From the NCBI GenBank assembly GCA_002102225.1, contig LQPB01000093.1:1-51131 (forward strand): a stretch of DNA of 51,131 nt, in the 5' to 3' direction. The DNA comes from Mycobacterium interjectum. GTDB taxonomy: Bacteria > Actinomycetota > Actinomycetes > Mycobacteriales > Mycobacteriaceae. Every line of letters starts with the position of its first letter. Position 1 is the first letter of the stretch. Made by a program: the position numbers and the translations under genes. The notes beneath the pieces are model-generated. The model was not told the DNA's origin and made no database searches. It saw nothing but the letters and a program-made list of their open reading frames with translations. Below are positions 1-7,721 of this stretch, piece after piece.

Positions 1-365
1 CGGTGACCCGCAGCGGGGCCGCCGGGCGGTGCCGCGGGGGGACCGATCTGGAAGACCAGCCGCGGGCCCCGCTGCGGGTCACCGAGCGTGATCGCCTGAC
101 CGGAGTGCAGGTCGACCGTGGAGACGCGCGAGCCGTTGACGTACATGCCGCGTGGGCTGTTGTCGATGGCCACCCAGTGGCTCCCGGTGAACCGCAGCAC
201 CACGTCGGGCTGGGGCGTCGGCGGGGCGGCGTCGCCGGGGCGATCCAGCGGGATGTCGACTCCCCGGCCGCGGCCCACCAGCACGTCGCGCCCGGGCGCG
301 AAGACGTACCTCGTCGGTCCGAGCCAGACGGTCAACGGGGCGGCCGGATTGGCGGACGCCTCCAT
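1..365 (-). CDS. FHA-domain protein, N-terminal part (cut by window edge)
   Basis: The frame is open from an ATG at 365 to position 1, so only about 121 N-terminal residues are seen. They form a forkhead-associated fold: a first strand reading TVWLGPTRYVFAPG, a VGRGRGVDIPLD strand-loop, then SHWVAIDNSPRGMYVNG, which matches the FHA phosphothreonine-binding pattern (GR, SxxH-like, NG). A Pro/Gly/Ala-rich linker follows at the edge. FHA domains bind phosphothreonine peptides, commonly substrates of Ser/Thr kinases. The start resembles the N-terminus of mycobacterial FHA-ABC exporters of the Rv1747 type, but the transporter part lies outside the window, so this is only an inference. Confidence 0.75.
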   Translation of the reverse strand, partial: MEASANPAAPLTVWLGPTRYVFAPGRDVLVGRGRGVDIPLDRPGDAAPPTPQPDVVLRFTGSHWVAIDNSPRGMYVNGSRVSTVDLHSGQAITLGDPQRGPRLVFQIGPPAAPPGGPAAGH

Positions 366-431
366 GGCAATCACCGCCCCCTTCCGCCGCGGCCGAACCG
401 AACAGACATCGATTCCAGTGTCTACCCGCCG

Positions 432-926
432 TCACAGGTTGTGGCGGCGCGGGGCCGGGGCGGCGTGCTCGAGCAGCCGCCGCAGCACCCCGACCGCCTC
501 GGTCAGCACCTCGCGATCCGCGGGCTCGAGCAGGGCCAATTGCGGCTCGATCGCGGCGGCGCGGTCGGCCCTGACGGCGTTGAGGGTGCGGATCCCGTCG
601 GCCGTGATGCGGATCCGCACGGCGCGGGCATCCCCGGGATCGACGGTTCGGGTGACCAGGCCGGCGTCCTCGAGGCGGCGCACCTGGGTGGTCATCGTCG
701 GTTGCGAACAGTGATCGACGGACGCCAGGTCGCCGATGCGGGCTTCCCCGTGGGCCTCGATGGTGGCCAGCAGCCTGGCCTGCGCCGCGGGCAGGGGCAT
801 CTGGATGCGCTGGGTGGCCAGCCGGTTGAGCCGGGCGACGACGGCGAGCAGGTCGGCGCCCAGTCCGGACTGGGGTGTGTTTGCGGCGTCAACGACATCG
901 TTGTGGTTGGCGGCGGATGCATTCAT
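432..926 (-). CDS. MarR-family transcriptional regulator
   Basis: A 164-residue protein with the MarR winged helix: helices around residues 25-60, a recognition region near residues 65-90 (IGDLASVDHCSQPTMTTQVRR) and a basic wing (DAGLVTRTVDPGDARAVRIRIT). MarR proteins are dimeric regulators, usually repressors that release DNA on binding small aromatic ligands. The start at 926 follows a GGAGG-like ribosome site. It is divergent from the transporter gene beginning near 1044, and a 17-bp imperfect palindrome sits between them, suggesting autoregulation and control of the transporter. The position matches Rv2327 of M. tuberculosis (from memory). Confidence 0.88.
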   Translation of the reverse strand: MNASAANHNDVVDAANTPQSGLGADLLAVVARLNRLATQRIQMPLPAAQARLLATIEAHGEARIGDLASVDHCSQPTMTTQVRRLEDAGLVTRTVDPGDARAVRIRITADGIRTLNAVRADRAAAIEPQLALLEPADREVLTEAVGVLRRLLEHAAPAPRRHNL

Positions 927-938
927 GCCTCCATGGTT

Positions 939-955
939 GCATAGCTTTGCTAAGC
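939..955. promoter_or_regulatory. Candidate MarR operator between divergent genes
   Basis: Imperfect palindrome GCATAGC-TTT-GCTAAGC; the half-sites differ by one base. It lies 13 bases upstream of the MarR start and about 90 bases upstream of the transporter start. MarR dimers bind palindromes of this size, so it is a natural candidate site. That link is inferred from position and symmetry only. Confidence 0.45.
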
Positions 956-1043
956 GAGACGAGTCTCACACGCCTCGGCGTGAAAGCCCGGGTGCGTGGT
1001 GTGGCGCGGCGAGTTACTGCTGCGGCCTGGCACAATCGGTGAA

Positions 1044-3101
1044 GTGACCGCCCCTCGACCCTCCCGTTCGCGCCCTCGGGGCGGACCGCTGCGGCCGGTC
1101 GAATTGGCGCAGGCCTCCGTCATGGGGGCGCTGTGCGCGGTGATCGCGATCATCTCCGTGGCCGTTCCGTTCGCGGCCGGGTTGGCCTTGCTGGGCACCG
1201 TGCCCACCGGGTTGCTGGCCTACCGCTACCGGCTCCGCGTCCTGGTCGCCGCGACGGTTGCCGCCGGCGTGATCGCCTTCCTGATCGCCGGGCTGGGCGG
1301 TTTCATGACCGTCGTTCACTGCGTCTACATCGGCGGCCTGACCGGGGTCATCAAGCGCCAGCGCCGGGGCATGCCGACCGTGATCGTCTCGTCCCTGATC
1401 GCCGGACTGGCCTTCGGCGCCGCGAACGTCGGCGCGCTGATGGTGATGACCCGGCTGCGGCACCTGATCTTCGAGGTGATGACCTCGAACGTGAACGGGA
1501 TCGCCACCTTCCTGACCCGGGTGCACATGCAGGGCACCGCCGCCGACCTCAAGCGGTATTTCGCTGTCGCGGTGCACTATTGGCAGTTCCTGGTGCTGAT
1601 CTACTACGTCGTCGGGATCATGGTCGTGTCCCTGATCGGGTGGTGGGCGTTGTCGCGCCTGCTGGAGCGGATGCGTGGCATCCCCGATGTGCACAAGTTG
1701 GACGCCTGGGAGGGGAGCGACAGCGAGCAGCGCGCCGTCGGCCCGGTTCCGGTGCGCTTCGACAGGGTGCGTTTCCGTTACCCCGGTGCGCGGCAGGACG
1801 CGCTGCGCGAGGTCAGCCTGGACCTGCACGCCGGCGAACACGTCGCGGTGACCGGGCCCAACGGCTCCGGGAAGACCACGCTGATGCTGATCTTGGCCGG
1901 CCGCGAACCGACGTCGGGCACCGTGCGGCGCCCCGGCGCGGTCGGACTGGGCAAGCTGGGCGGCACGGCCGTCGTCCTGCAGCACCCCGAAAGCCAGGTC
2001 CTGGGCACCCGGGTGGCCGACGACGTGGTCTGGGGTCTGCCGCCCGGCACCAGGATCGACGTGGAGCGGTTGCTGAGCGAGGTCGGCCTGGACGGGCTCG
2101 CCGAACGCGAAACCGGAAGCCTGTCCGGGGGCGAACTGCAGCGCCTGGCGCTCGCGGCGGCGATGGCCCGGGAGCCGGCGCTGCTCATCGCCGACGAGGT
2201 CACCACCATGGTCGACCAGCAGGGCCGGGAAGCGCTGCTTGGCGTGCTGTCCGGCCTGACCAAACGGCACCGGACCGCCCTGGTGCACATCACGCACTAC
2301 AACAACGAGGCTGAATCCGCCGAGCGCACCATCGATCTCAGCGATTCGCCGGACAACGCGGGCATGGTCGAGACCGCGGTCGCGCCCGCGAGAACCGGGA
2401 CGGTTCATCACAGTTCGCCGGCGCCCGTGCTCGAACTCGTCGGCGTCGGCCACGAATACGGCATCGGCACCCCGTGGGCCAAGACCGCGCTGCGCGACGT
2501 CAGCTTCGCCGTGGAGCAGGGCGACGGCGTACTGATCCACGGCGGCAACGGATCCGGCAAGTCGACGCTGGCCTGGATCATGGCGGGGCTGACCGTTCCG
2601 ACGAGCGGCGCCTGCCTCATGGACGGTCAGCCCACGCACGAGCAGGTCGGCGCGGTCGCGTTGTCGTTCCAGGCGGCCAGGCTCCAGCTGATGCGGCCCC
2701 GCGTCGACCTGGAAGTGGCCTCGGCGGCGGGCTTTTCGCCCCGCGACCACGATCGCGTCGCCGCGGCGCTGGGCGTCGTGGGCCTGGATCCCACGCTGGC
2801 CAAGCGGCGCATCGATCAGCTCAGCGGCGGGCAGATGCGCCGCGTCGTGCTGGCCGGACTGCTGGCCCGGTCGCCGCGCGCCCTGATCCTCGACGAGCCG
2901 CTGGCCGGGCTGGACGCCGCCAGCCAGCGGGGCCTGCTGCGACTGCTGGAGGATCTGCGCCGGGAACGGGGCCTGACGGTGGTGGTCATTTCGCACGACT
3001 TCGTCGGGCTGGAGGACCTCTGCCCGCGCACGCTGCACCTGAGCAACGGCACGCTGGAGCCACTGGAATCAACGTCGGCGGCGGCGGGGGGCATGGCATG
3101 A
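1044..3101 (+). CDS. ECF-type ABC transporter: membrane domain fused to two ATPase domains
   Basis: About 685 residues in three parts. The first 215 or so hold several hydrophobic segments resembling a substrate-binding S component. Two ABC ATPase domains follow: the first has Walker A GPNGSGKTT, signature LSGGELQR and Walker B LLIADE; the second has GGNGSGKST, LSGGQMRR and ALILDEP. With the next gene (EcfT) this makes a full energy-coupling-factor importer with the S unit and both A units in one chain. The substrate is unknown; vitamins or metals are typical. I chose GTG at 1044 because CACAAT lies 7 bases upstream, fitting a leaderless mRNA; GTG at 996 is an in-frame alternative. It corresponds in position to Rv2326c. 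Confidence 0.88.
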   Translation: MTAPRPSRSRPRGGPLRPVELAQASVMGALCAVIAIISVAVPFAAGLALLGTVPTGLLAYRYRLRVLVAATVAAGVIAFLIAGLGGFMTVVHCVYIGGLTGVIKRQRRGMPTVIVSSLIAGLAFGAANVGALMVMTRLRHLIFEVMTSNVNGIATFLTRVHMQGTAADLKRYFAVAVHYWQFLVLIYYVVGIMVVSLIGWWALSRLLERMRGIPDVHKLDAWEGSDSEQRAVGPVPVRFDRVRFRYPGARQDALREVSLDLHAGEHVAVTGPNGSGKTTLMLILAGREPTSGTVRRPGAVGLGKLGGTAVVLQHPESQVLGTRVADDVVWGLPPGTRIDVERLLSEVGLDGLAERETGSLSGGELQRLALAAAMAREPALLIADEVTTMVDQQGREALLGVLSGLTKRHRTALVHITHYNNEAESAERTIDLSDSPDNAGMVETAVAPARTGTVHHSSPAPVLELVGVGHEYGIGTPWAKTALRDVSFAVEQGDGVLIHGGNGSGKSTLAWIMAGLTVPTSGACLMDGQPTHEQVGAVALSFQAARLQLMRPRVDLEVASAAGFSPRDHDRVAAALGVVGLDPTLAKRRIDQLSGGQMRRVVLAGLLARSPRALILDEPLAGLDAASQRGLLRLLEDLRRERGLTVVVISHDFVGLEDLCPRTLHLSNGTLEPLESTSAAAGGMA

Positions 3102-3949
3102 CGACAACCTCAGCCCCGTCGCGCGGCCCGACCCGGCGCACGCCGCGCCCGGTCGTGCTGCTGGTCCCGGTGCCGGGGACCTCGACCATCCACGATCTGT
3201 GGGCGGGCACCAAACTGCTGGTCGTGTTCGGCGCGTCGGTGCTGCTGACGTTTTACCCCGGCTGGATCACCATCGGGTTGGTGGCGGCGCTGGTCTTGGC
3301 GGCGGCCGGCATCGCGCGCATTCCGCGCGGTGTGCTGCCGTCGGTGCCGCGGTGGCTGTGGATCGTCGTCGCGCTGGGCGGCATCACGGCCGCGCTGGCC
3401 GGCGGCAGCCCGAAGGTCTCGCTGGACGGGCTGGAGATCGGGCTCGGGGGAGCCCTGAACTTCCTGCGCATCACCGCGCTGACGGTCGTGCTGCTCGCGC
3501 TGGGGGCGATGGTGTCGTGGACCACCAACGTCGCCGAAATAGGCCCTGCCCTGGCCACTTTGGGCCGACCGCTGAAACTGCTGCGCATCCCGATCGACGA
3601 ATGGGCCGTCGCGTTGGCGCTGGCCCTGCGCGCCTTCCCGATGCTGATCGACGAATTCCAGGTGCTCTACGCCGCCCGCCGGCTACGGCCCAAACCCGTA
3701 CCGCGGAGCCGCAAGGGCCGCCGCCGGCGGCACGCCCTGGAGCTGATCGACCTGCTGGCCGCCGCCATCACCGTGACCCTGCGGCGCGCCGACGAGATGG
3801 GCGACGCGATCACCGCCCGCGGCGGCACCGGTCAGCTGTCGGCCAATCCGGCGCGGCCGAAGCTGGCGGACTGGGTCACGATCGCGCTCGCCATCGGGAC
3901 CGGCGCGCTAGCGGTGGTGCTCGAGACGATCTTCCACACGATGCCCTAG
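3098..3949 (+). CDS. ECF transporter transmembrane component (EcfT/CbiQ family)
   Basis: A 283-residue membrane protein starting at an ATG that overlaps the ATPase stop (ATGA), so the two are translationally coupled. It has about five hydrophobic segments (LLVVFGASVLLTFYPG, WLWIVVALGGITAALAGG, ITALTVVLLALGAMVSW and others). The cytoplasmic coupling region near the C-terminus contains RADEMGDAITARG, the short Ala-Arg-Gly type motif used by EcfT to contact the ATPases. It is the membrane coupling subunit of the importer encoded upstream. A basic stretch (PRSRKGRRRRH) lies in a cytoplasmic loop. Confidence 0.88.
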   Translation: MTTTSAPSRGPTRRTPRPVVLLVPVPGTSTIHDLWAGTKLLVVFGASVLLTFYPGWITIGLVAALVLAAAGIARIPRGVLPSVPRWLWIVVALGGITAALAGGSPKVSLDGLEIGLGGALNFLRITALTVVLLALGAMVSWTTNVAEIGPALATLGRPLKLLRIPIDEWAVALALALRAFPMLIDEFQVLYAARRLRPKPVPRSRKGRRRRHALELIDLLAAAITVTLRRADEMGDAITARGGTGQLSANPARPKLADWVTIALAIGTGALAVVLETIFHTMP

Positions 3950-3950
3950 C

Positions 3951-4403
3951 GTGGCCGACATTCGCCGCAGCCGCGGCATCGCGGCCCGCCCCGAACAGAT
4001 CTGGGACGTCCTCGCGGACTTCGGCTCCATCAGTTCGTGGGCGGCCAACGTCGACCACTCGTGCATCCTGTTCTCCGGGCCCGGCGGGGAAGCCGTGGGC
4101 ACCGCGCGGCGGGTGCAGGTCAACCGCGACGCCCTCGTCGAGCGCATCACCGAGTTCGACCCCCCGCGCGCCCTCGCCTACGACATCGAGGGCTTGCCGC
4201 GCCGCGTGCGCCGGGTGGCCAACCGCTGGACGCTGTCCGCGGGTCCGGGCGATTCGACGCTGGTGACCCTGACCAGCACGGTGGAAATCGGTGCTGGCCC
4301 GGCCCAAACGCTGGCCGAACGGGTGCTGTGTCGCTTTCTGGCGCGGCAGTCCGACGTGATGCTTGCCGGGCTCGCGACCCGATTGGAGGCTGCCCGTGTC
4401 TGA
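3951..4403 (+). CDS. SRPBCC (START-like) family protein
   Basis: A 150-residue protein starting at GTG one base after the EcfT stop. The pattern RGIAARPEQIWDVLADFGSISSWAANVDHS is the usual N-terminal helix of SRPBCC/polyketide-cyclase-like lipid-binding proteins, followed by alternating beta strands (TARRVQVNRDALVERITEFDPPRALAYDI) and a long C-terminal helix (FLARQSDVMLAGLATRLEAA). These proteins bind hydrophobic ligands in a cavity; the ligand here is not evident. Its end overlaps the start of the sulfatase, so the two are probably co-expressed. Confidence 0.8.
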   Translation: MADIRRSRGIAARPEQIWDVLADFGSISSWAANVDHSCILFSGPGGEAVGTARRVQVNRDALVERITEFDPPRALAYDIEGLPRRVRRVANRWTLSAGPGDSTLVTLTSTVEIGAGPAQTLAERVLCRFLARQSDVMLAGLATRLEAARV

Positions 4404-6201
4404 TCGCCCCGACGTCATCATCATCATGACCGACGAGGAACGCGCGGTTCCGCCCTACGAGGCGCCCGACGTCCTCGCGTGGCGCGACCGAACGTTGGCC
4501 GGGCGCAAGTGGTTTGACGACCACGGCGTCAGCTTCGCCCGGCACTACACCGGCTCGCTGGCCTGCGTGCCCAGCCGGCCGACGATTTTCACCGGCCACT
4601 ATCCCGACCTGCACGGGGTCACCCAGACCGACGGCATCGGAAAGACGGCCGACGACTCCCGCATGCGCTGGCTCCGCCCGGGCGAGGTGCCCACGCTGGG
4701 CAACTGGTTCCGCGCGGCCGGATACGACACGCACTACGACGGCAAGTGGCACATCTCGCACGCCGACCTCGCCGACCCGGCGACCGGCCGCCCGCTGGCG
4801 ACCAACGACGACGACGGCGTGGTGGACGCCGCCGCCGTTCGGCGTTACCTAGACGCCGATCCTCTTGGGCCGTTCGGCTTTTCGGGATGGGTGGGTCCCG
4901 AGCCGCACGGGGCGTTGCTGGCCAACGCGGGGGTTCGCCGCGACCCGCTGATCGCCGACCGCGTCGTTTCCTGGCTCGCCGACCGCTACGCCCGCCGTCG
5001 AGACGGCGACGCGAAAGCGCTGCGCCCGTTCCTGTTGGTGGCCAGCTTCGTGAACCCGCACGACATCGTGCTGTTTCCCACCTGGTCGCGGCGGGGACCG
5101 GTGCGGCCATCGCCGTTGGATCCGCCGCCGGTGCCCGCGGCGCCCACGGCCGGCGAGGACCTGTCGACGAAGCCGGCCGCGCAAATCGCCTTCCGCGAGG
5201 CCTACTACTCCGGCTACGGGCCGGCGCCCGCGGTCAACCGGATCTACGAGCGCAACGCCCAGCGCTACCGCGACCTCTATTACCGGCTGCACGCCGAGGT
5301 GGACGGGCCGATCGACCGGGTCAGGCGGGCGGTCACCGAGGGCGGCTCGGCCAACGCCGTGCTGGTGCGCACCGCCGACCACGGCGATCTGCTGGGCGCA
5401 CACGGTGGGCTGCACCAGAAATGGTTCAACCTGTACGACGAGGCCACCCGGGTTCCGTTCGTGATCGCCCGCATCGGCTCGGCGGCCACCCGGCCCCGCG
5501 TGGTCACCGCGCCCACCTCGCACGTCGACCTGGTGCCGACGCTGCTTTCGGCCGCCGGCATCGACGTGGCGGCCGTCGCGTCCACGCTCGCCGAGTCGTT
5601 CTCCGAAGTCCACGACCTGCCGGGCCGCGACCTCATGCCCGTGGTGGACGGACAGCCGGCCGACGACGCACGGGCGGTCTACCTGATGACCCGCGACAAC
5701 ATGCTCGAGGGCGACACCGGCGCCTCGGGCCTGGCGCGGCGCCTGAAGCGGACCGCCAATCCGCCTGCGCCGCTGCGGATCCGGGTGCCCGCCTATGTCG
5801 GCTCGAACTTCGAGGGATTGGTGGTGCGCGTCGACGAGGCCGCCGGCGGTGGCGGGCACCTGTGGAAGCTGGTCCGCACCTTCGACGACCCGGGCACCTG
5901 GACCGAACCCGGCGTGCGGCACCTCACCGCCAGTGGGCTCGGCGGCGAGGCCTACCGGGCCTCGCCGCTGGACGACCAATGGGAGCTGTACGACCTGACC
6001 GCCGACCCGATCGAAGCCGACAACCGGTGGACCGATCCGGAGCTGCACGAGCTGCGCGGGCACCTGCGCACGCAGCTCAAACAGGCCCGGGCCAACTCGG
6101 TGCCGGAGCGAAATCACCCGTGGCCCTACGCATCTCGCCGCCCGCCGGAGCCAAAGCCGTCGAGGGTCAGGCGCTTGATCACGGCCGCATTCGACCGCTA
6201 A
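4396..6201 (+). CDS. Sulfatase family hydrolase (Cys-type, CxPSR motif)
   Basis: About 601 residues. The start is a GTG at 4396 overlapping the previous stop (GTGTCTGA). The N-terminus DVIIIMTDEE gives the metal-binding aspartates, and SLACVPSRPTIFTG near residue 57 is the C-x-P-S-R signature in which Cys is converted to formylglycine in sulfatases. Further metal-site residues appear in VRTADHGDLLGAHGG. A downstream region ending WELYDLTADPIEADN is typical of bacterial arylsulfatases. It should hydrolyse a sulfate (or phosphonate) ester; the substrate cannot be read from sequence. No secretion signal is seen, so it is probably cytoplasmic. It needs a formylglycine-generating enzyme encoded elsewhere. 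Confidence 0.88.
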   Translation: MSDRPDVIIIMTDEERAVPPYEAPDVLAWRDRTLAGRKWFDDHGVSFARHYTGSLACVPSRPTIFTGHYPDLHGVTQTDGIGKTADDSRMRWLRPGEVPTLGNWFRAAGYDTHYDGKWHISHADLADPATGRPLATNDDDGVVDAAAVRRYLDADPLGPFGFSGWVGPEPHGALLANAGVRRDPLIADRVVSWLADRYARRRDGDAKALRPFLLVASFVNPHDIVLFPTWSRRGPVRPSPLDPPPVPAAPTAGEDLSTKPAAQIAFREAYYSGYGPAPAVNRIYERNAQRYRDLYYRLHAEVDGPIDRVRRAVTEGGSANAVLVRTADHGDLLGAHGGLHQKWFNLYDEATRVPFVIARIGSAATRPRVVTAPTSHVDLVPTLLSAAGIDVAAVASTLAESFSEVHDLPGRDLMPVVDGQPADDARAVYLMTRDNMLEGDTGASGLARRLKRTANPPAPLRIRVPAYVGSNFEGLVVRVDEAAGGGGHLWKLVRTFDDPGTWTEPGVRHLTASGLGGEAYRASPLDDQWELYDLTADPIEADNRWTDPELHELRGHLRTQLKQARANSVPERNHPWPYASRRPPEPKPSRVRRLITAAFDR

Positions 6202-6257
6202 GTCACAGTGGCCACATCCGCACCGTCAGCTGGGTGTTGCCCAATCCTGGAATCCGG

Positions 6258-6271
6258 TATCGCATGCGATA
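6258..6271. repeat. Perfect 14-bp palindrome between convergent genes
   Basis: TATCGCATGCGATA, a perfect palindrome with no loop, in the gap between the stop of the sulfatase gene (6201) and the stop of the oppositely oriented lrp-type gene (6319). It is not followed by a T-run, so it does not look like a simple terminator. A protein-binding site is possible; no function is assigned. Confidence 0.4.
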
Positions 6272-6318
6272 GCACGTTTGAAAGTCGTCGCATGGTCTGG
6301 AGAGACTCCACGCCGGCC

Positions 6319-6765
6319 TCAGGTGCGCATCCGGTCGATGAGGTTCGACAGCACCACGATGCTTTCGCTGCGTTCGATGTCGGCGCTCGAGCGGATGCGT
6401 TCCAGGGCCGCCTCGAGGTGGCGCATGTCGCGGGCCAGCACGTGCAGGATCGCATCCGACGTGCCGGTGACCGTCGCCGCGCTGACCACCTCGGGCATGT
6501 CCGCCCACGCCGCCCGCAGCCGATCGGGCGCGATCGTGCCGTGGCAGAACACCTGCACGTAGGCCTCCGTCTTCCAGCCGAGGGCGTTGGGGTCGACGAC
6601 CGTGGTGAAGCCCTTGATCACGCCGTCGTCGAGCATCCGGTCGACGCGACGCTTGACCGCCGGCGCCGAAAGGTTCACCGTCTGGCCGATTTCGGCGAAG
6701 GTGGCCCGCGCGTTCTGCGTCAGCTCGCCGAGGATGCGCTCGTCGGTCTCGTCCAGGCGGTCCAT
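6319..6765 (-). CDS. Lrp/AsnC-family regulator of the arginine/ornithine operon
   Basis: A 148-residue protein with an N-terminal HTH (DETDERILGELTQNARATFAEIGQTVNLS, recognition helix APAVKRRVDRML) and a C-terminal RAM ligand-binding domain (EAYVQVFCHGTIAPDRL, VTGTSDAILHVLARD). Lrp-family proteins form octamers that respond to amino acids. It is divergent from ddaH-rocD-rocE, and the shared 113-bp spacer holds repeated AATAAATC-type sites, so it very likely senses an amino acid of the arginine/ornithine pathway and controls that operon. The position matches Rv2324. Confidence 0.92.
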   Translation of the reverse strand: MDRLDETDERILGELTQNARATFAEIGQTVNLSAPAVKRRVDRMLDDGVIKGFTTVVDPNALGWKTEAYVQVFCHGTIAPDRLRAAWADMPEVVSAATVTGTSDAILHVLARDMRHLEAALERIRSSADIERSESIVVLSNLIDRMRT

Positions 6766-6778
6766 ATGCTGCCCCCTT

Positions 6779-6882
6779 TAATAAATCGCCGTAGCATCGA
6801 TCCTGACGCAATAAATCGATTATAGACACGCAAGAAACGTCGTTTGCTTGTTTCAAGTGGGGCAAATACCGTTGATTTATGA
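6779..6882. promoter_or_regulatory. Divergent regulatory region with repeated AT-rich Lrp-type sites
   Basis: The spacer is much more AT-rich than its surroundings. AATAAATCG occurs at 6780-6788 and again at 6810-6818, where it continues to the near-palindrome AATAAATCGATTATA. An inverted copy, TTGATTTAT, covers 6872-6880 and overlaps the ddaH start codon. One site adjoins the lrp start and one adjoins ddaH. TACCGT lies 6 bases before the ddaH ATG, fitting a leaderless transcript. Binding by the adjacent Lrp protein is inferred from position. Confidence 0.55.
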
Positions 6883-7721
6883 CGGATTCGTTTGTTGCGG
6901 CCCCCGCGCCCGCCCGCCTCGACCGGCGGCCCCGGGCGCGGCGGTACGCGATGACCCCGCCGACGTATTTCGCCGTCGAGTACGCGATCAACCCCTGGAT
7001 GGACGTCGACCGGCCCGTCGACGCCGACGTCGCGCTGGCGCAGTGGGAGGCCCTGCGCCAGACCTATTTACGGCTCGGGCACCGCGTGGACGTGGTCGAG
7101 CCCGTGCCGGGGCTGCCCGACATGGTCTACGCCGCCAACGGCGGGTTCATCGCCCGCGACATCGCCCTCGTCGCCCGGTTCCGATTCGCCGAGCGTGCCG
7201 GCGAGGCGGCGGCCTACGCCGAATGGATGTCATCGCTGGGCTACCGGCCGGTGTCGACGCGCCACGTCAACGAGGGGCAGGGCGATCTGCTGATGGTCGG
7301 CGACACGGTGTTGGCCGGCTACGGCTTTCGCACCGACCGGCGCGCCCACCCGGAAATCTCCGCGGCCCTGGGCGTGCCGGTCGTGCCGCTGGAGCTGGTC
7401 GATCCGCGCTTCTATCACCTCGACACCGCGCTGGCCGTCCTGGACGATCACACGATCGCGTGCTACCCGCCGGCGTTCAGCGCGTCCGCGCGGGACCGGC
7501 TGCGCGCGCTGTTTCCCGACGCGATCGTGGTCGGAAGCTCCGACGCGTACGTGCTGGGGCTCAACGTCGTCTCGGACGGCCGGCACGTCGTGCTGCCCTC
7601 GGCCGCAACCGGTTTCGCCGCGCAGCTGCGTGCGGCCGGTTTCGAACCGGTGGGCGTGGATCTGTCCGAGTTGCTCAAGGGCGGCGGCTCGGTCAAGTGC
7701 TGCACATTGGAGGTGTTCTGA
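6879..7721 (+). CDS. Dimethylarginine dimethylaminohydrolase / arginine-modifying hydrolase
   Basis: A 280-residue member of the guanidino-group-modifying (pentein) superfamily. Visible active-site features are PDMVYAANGGF (substrate loop), EGQGDLL, FYHLDTAL (catalytic His) and GGGSVKCCTLEV near the C-terminus, holding the nucleophilic Cys. DDAH-type enzymes release citrulline and an amine from methylarginine; related enzymes act on arginine or peptidyl substrates. Placement directly before ornithine aminotransferase and an amino-acid permease favours an arginine-to-ornithine route, so an arginine dihydrolase or deiminase activity is as likely as true DDAH activity. It is the homologue in position of Rv2323c. 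Confidence 0.85.
   Translation: MTDSFVAAPAPARLDRRPRARRYAMTPPTYFAVEYAINPWMDVDRPVDADVALAQWEALRQTYLRLGHRVDVVEPVPGLPDMVYAANGGFIARDIALVARFRFAERAGEAAAYAEWMSSLGYRPVSTRHVNEGQGDLLMVGDTVLAGYGFRTDRRAHPEISAALGVPVVPLELVDPRFYHLDTALAVLDDHTIACYPPAFSASARDRLRALFPDAIVVGSSDAYVLGLNVVSDGRHVVLPSAATGFAAQLRAAGFEPVGVDLSELLKGGGSVKCCTLEVF

Noticed and set aside
1014..3038. 674-residue open frame on the minus strand
   Set aside because: It is an antisense shadow of the ABC transporter gene, with His/Gln/Arg/Gly-rich composition typical of high-GC reverse frames and no recognisable domain.
4849..6117. 422-residue open frame opposite the sulfatase
   Set aside because: Composition (Val, Arg, Gly, His rich, no hydrophobic core pattern) marks it as a shadow; the sulfatase on the other strand has a complete motif set.
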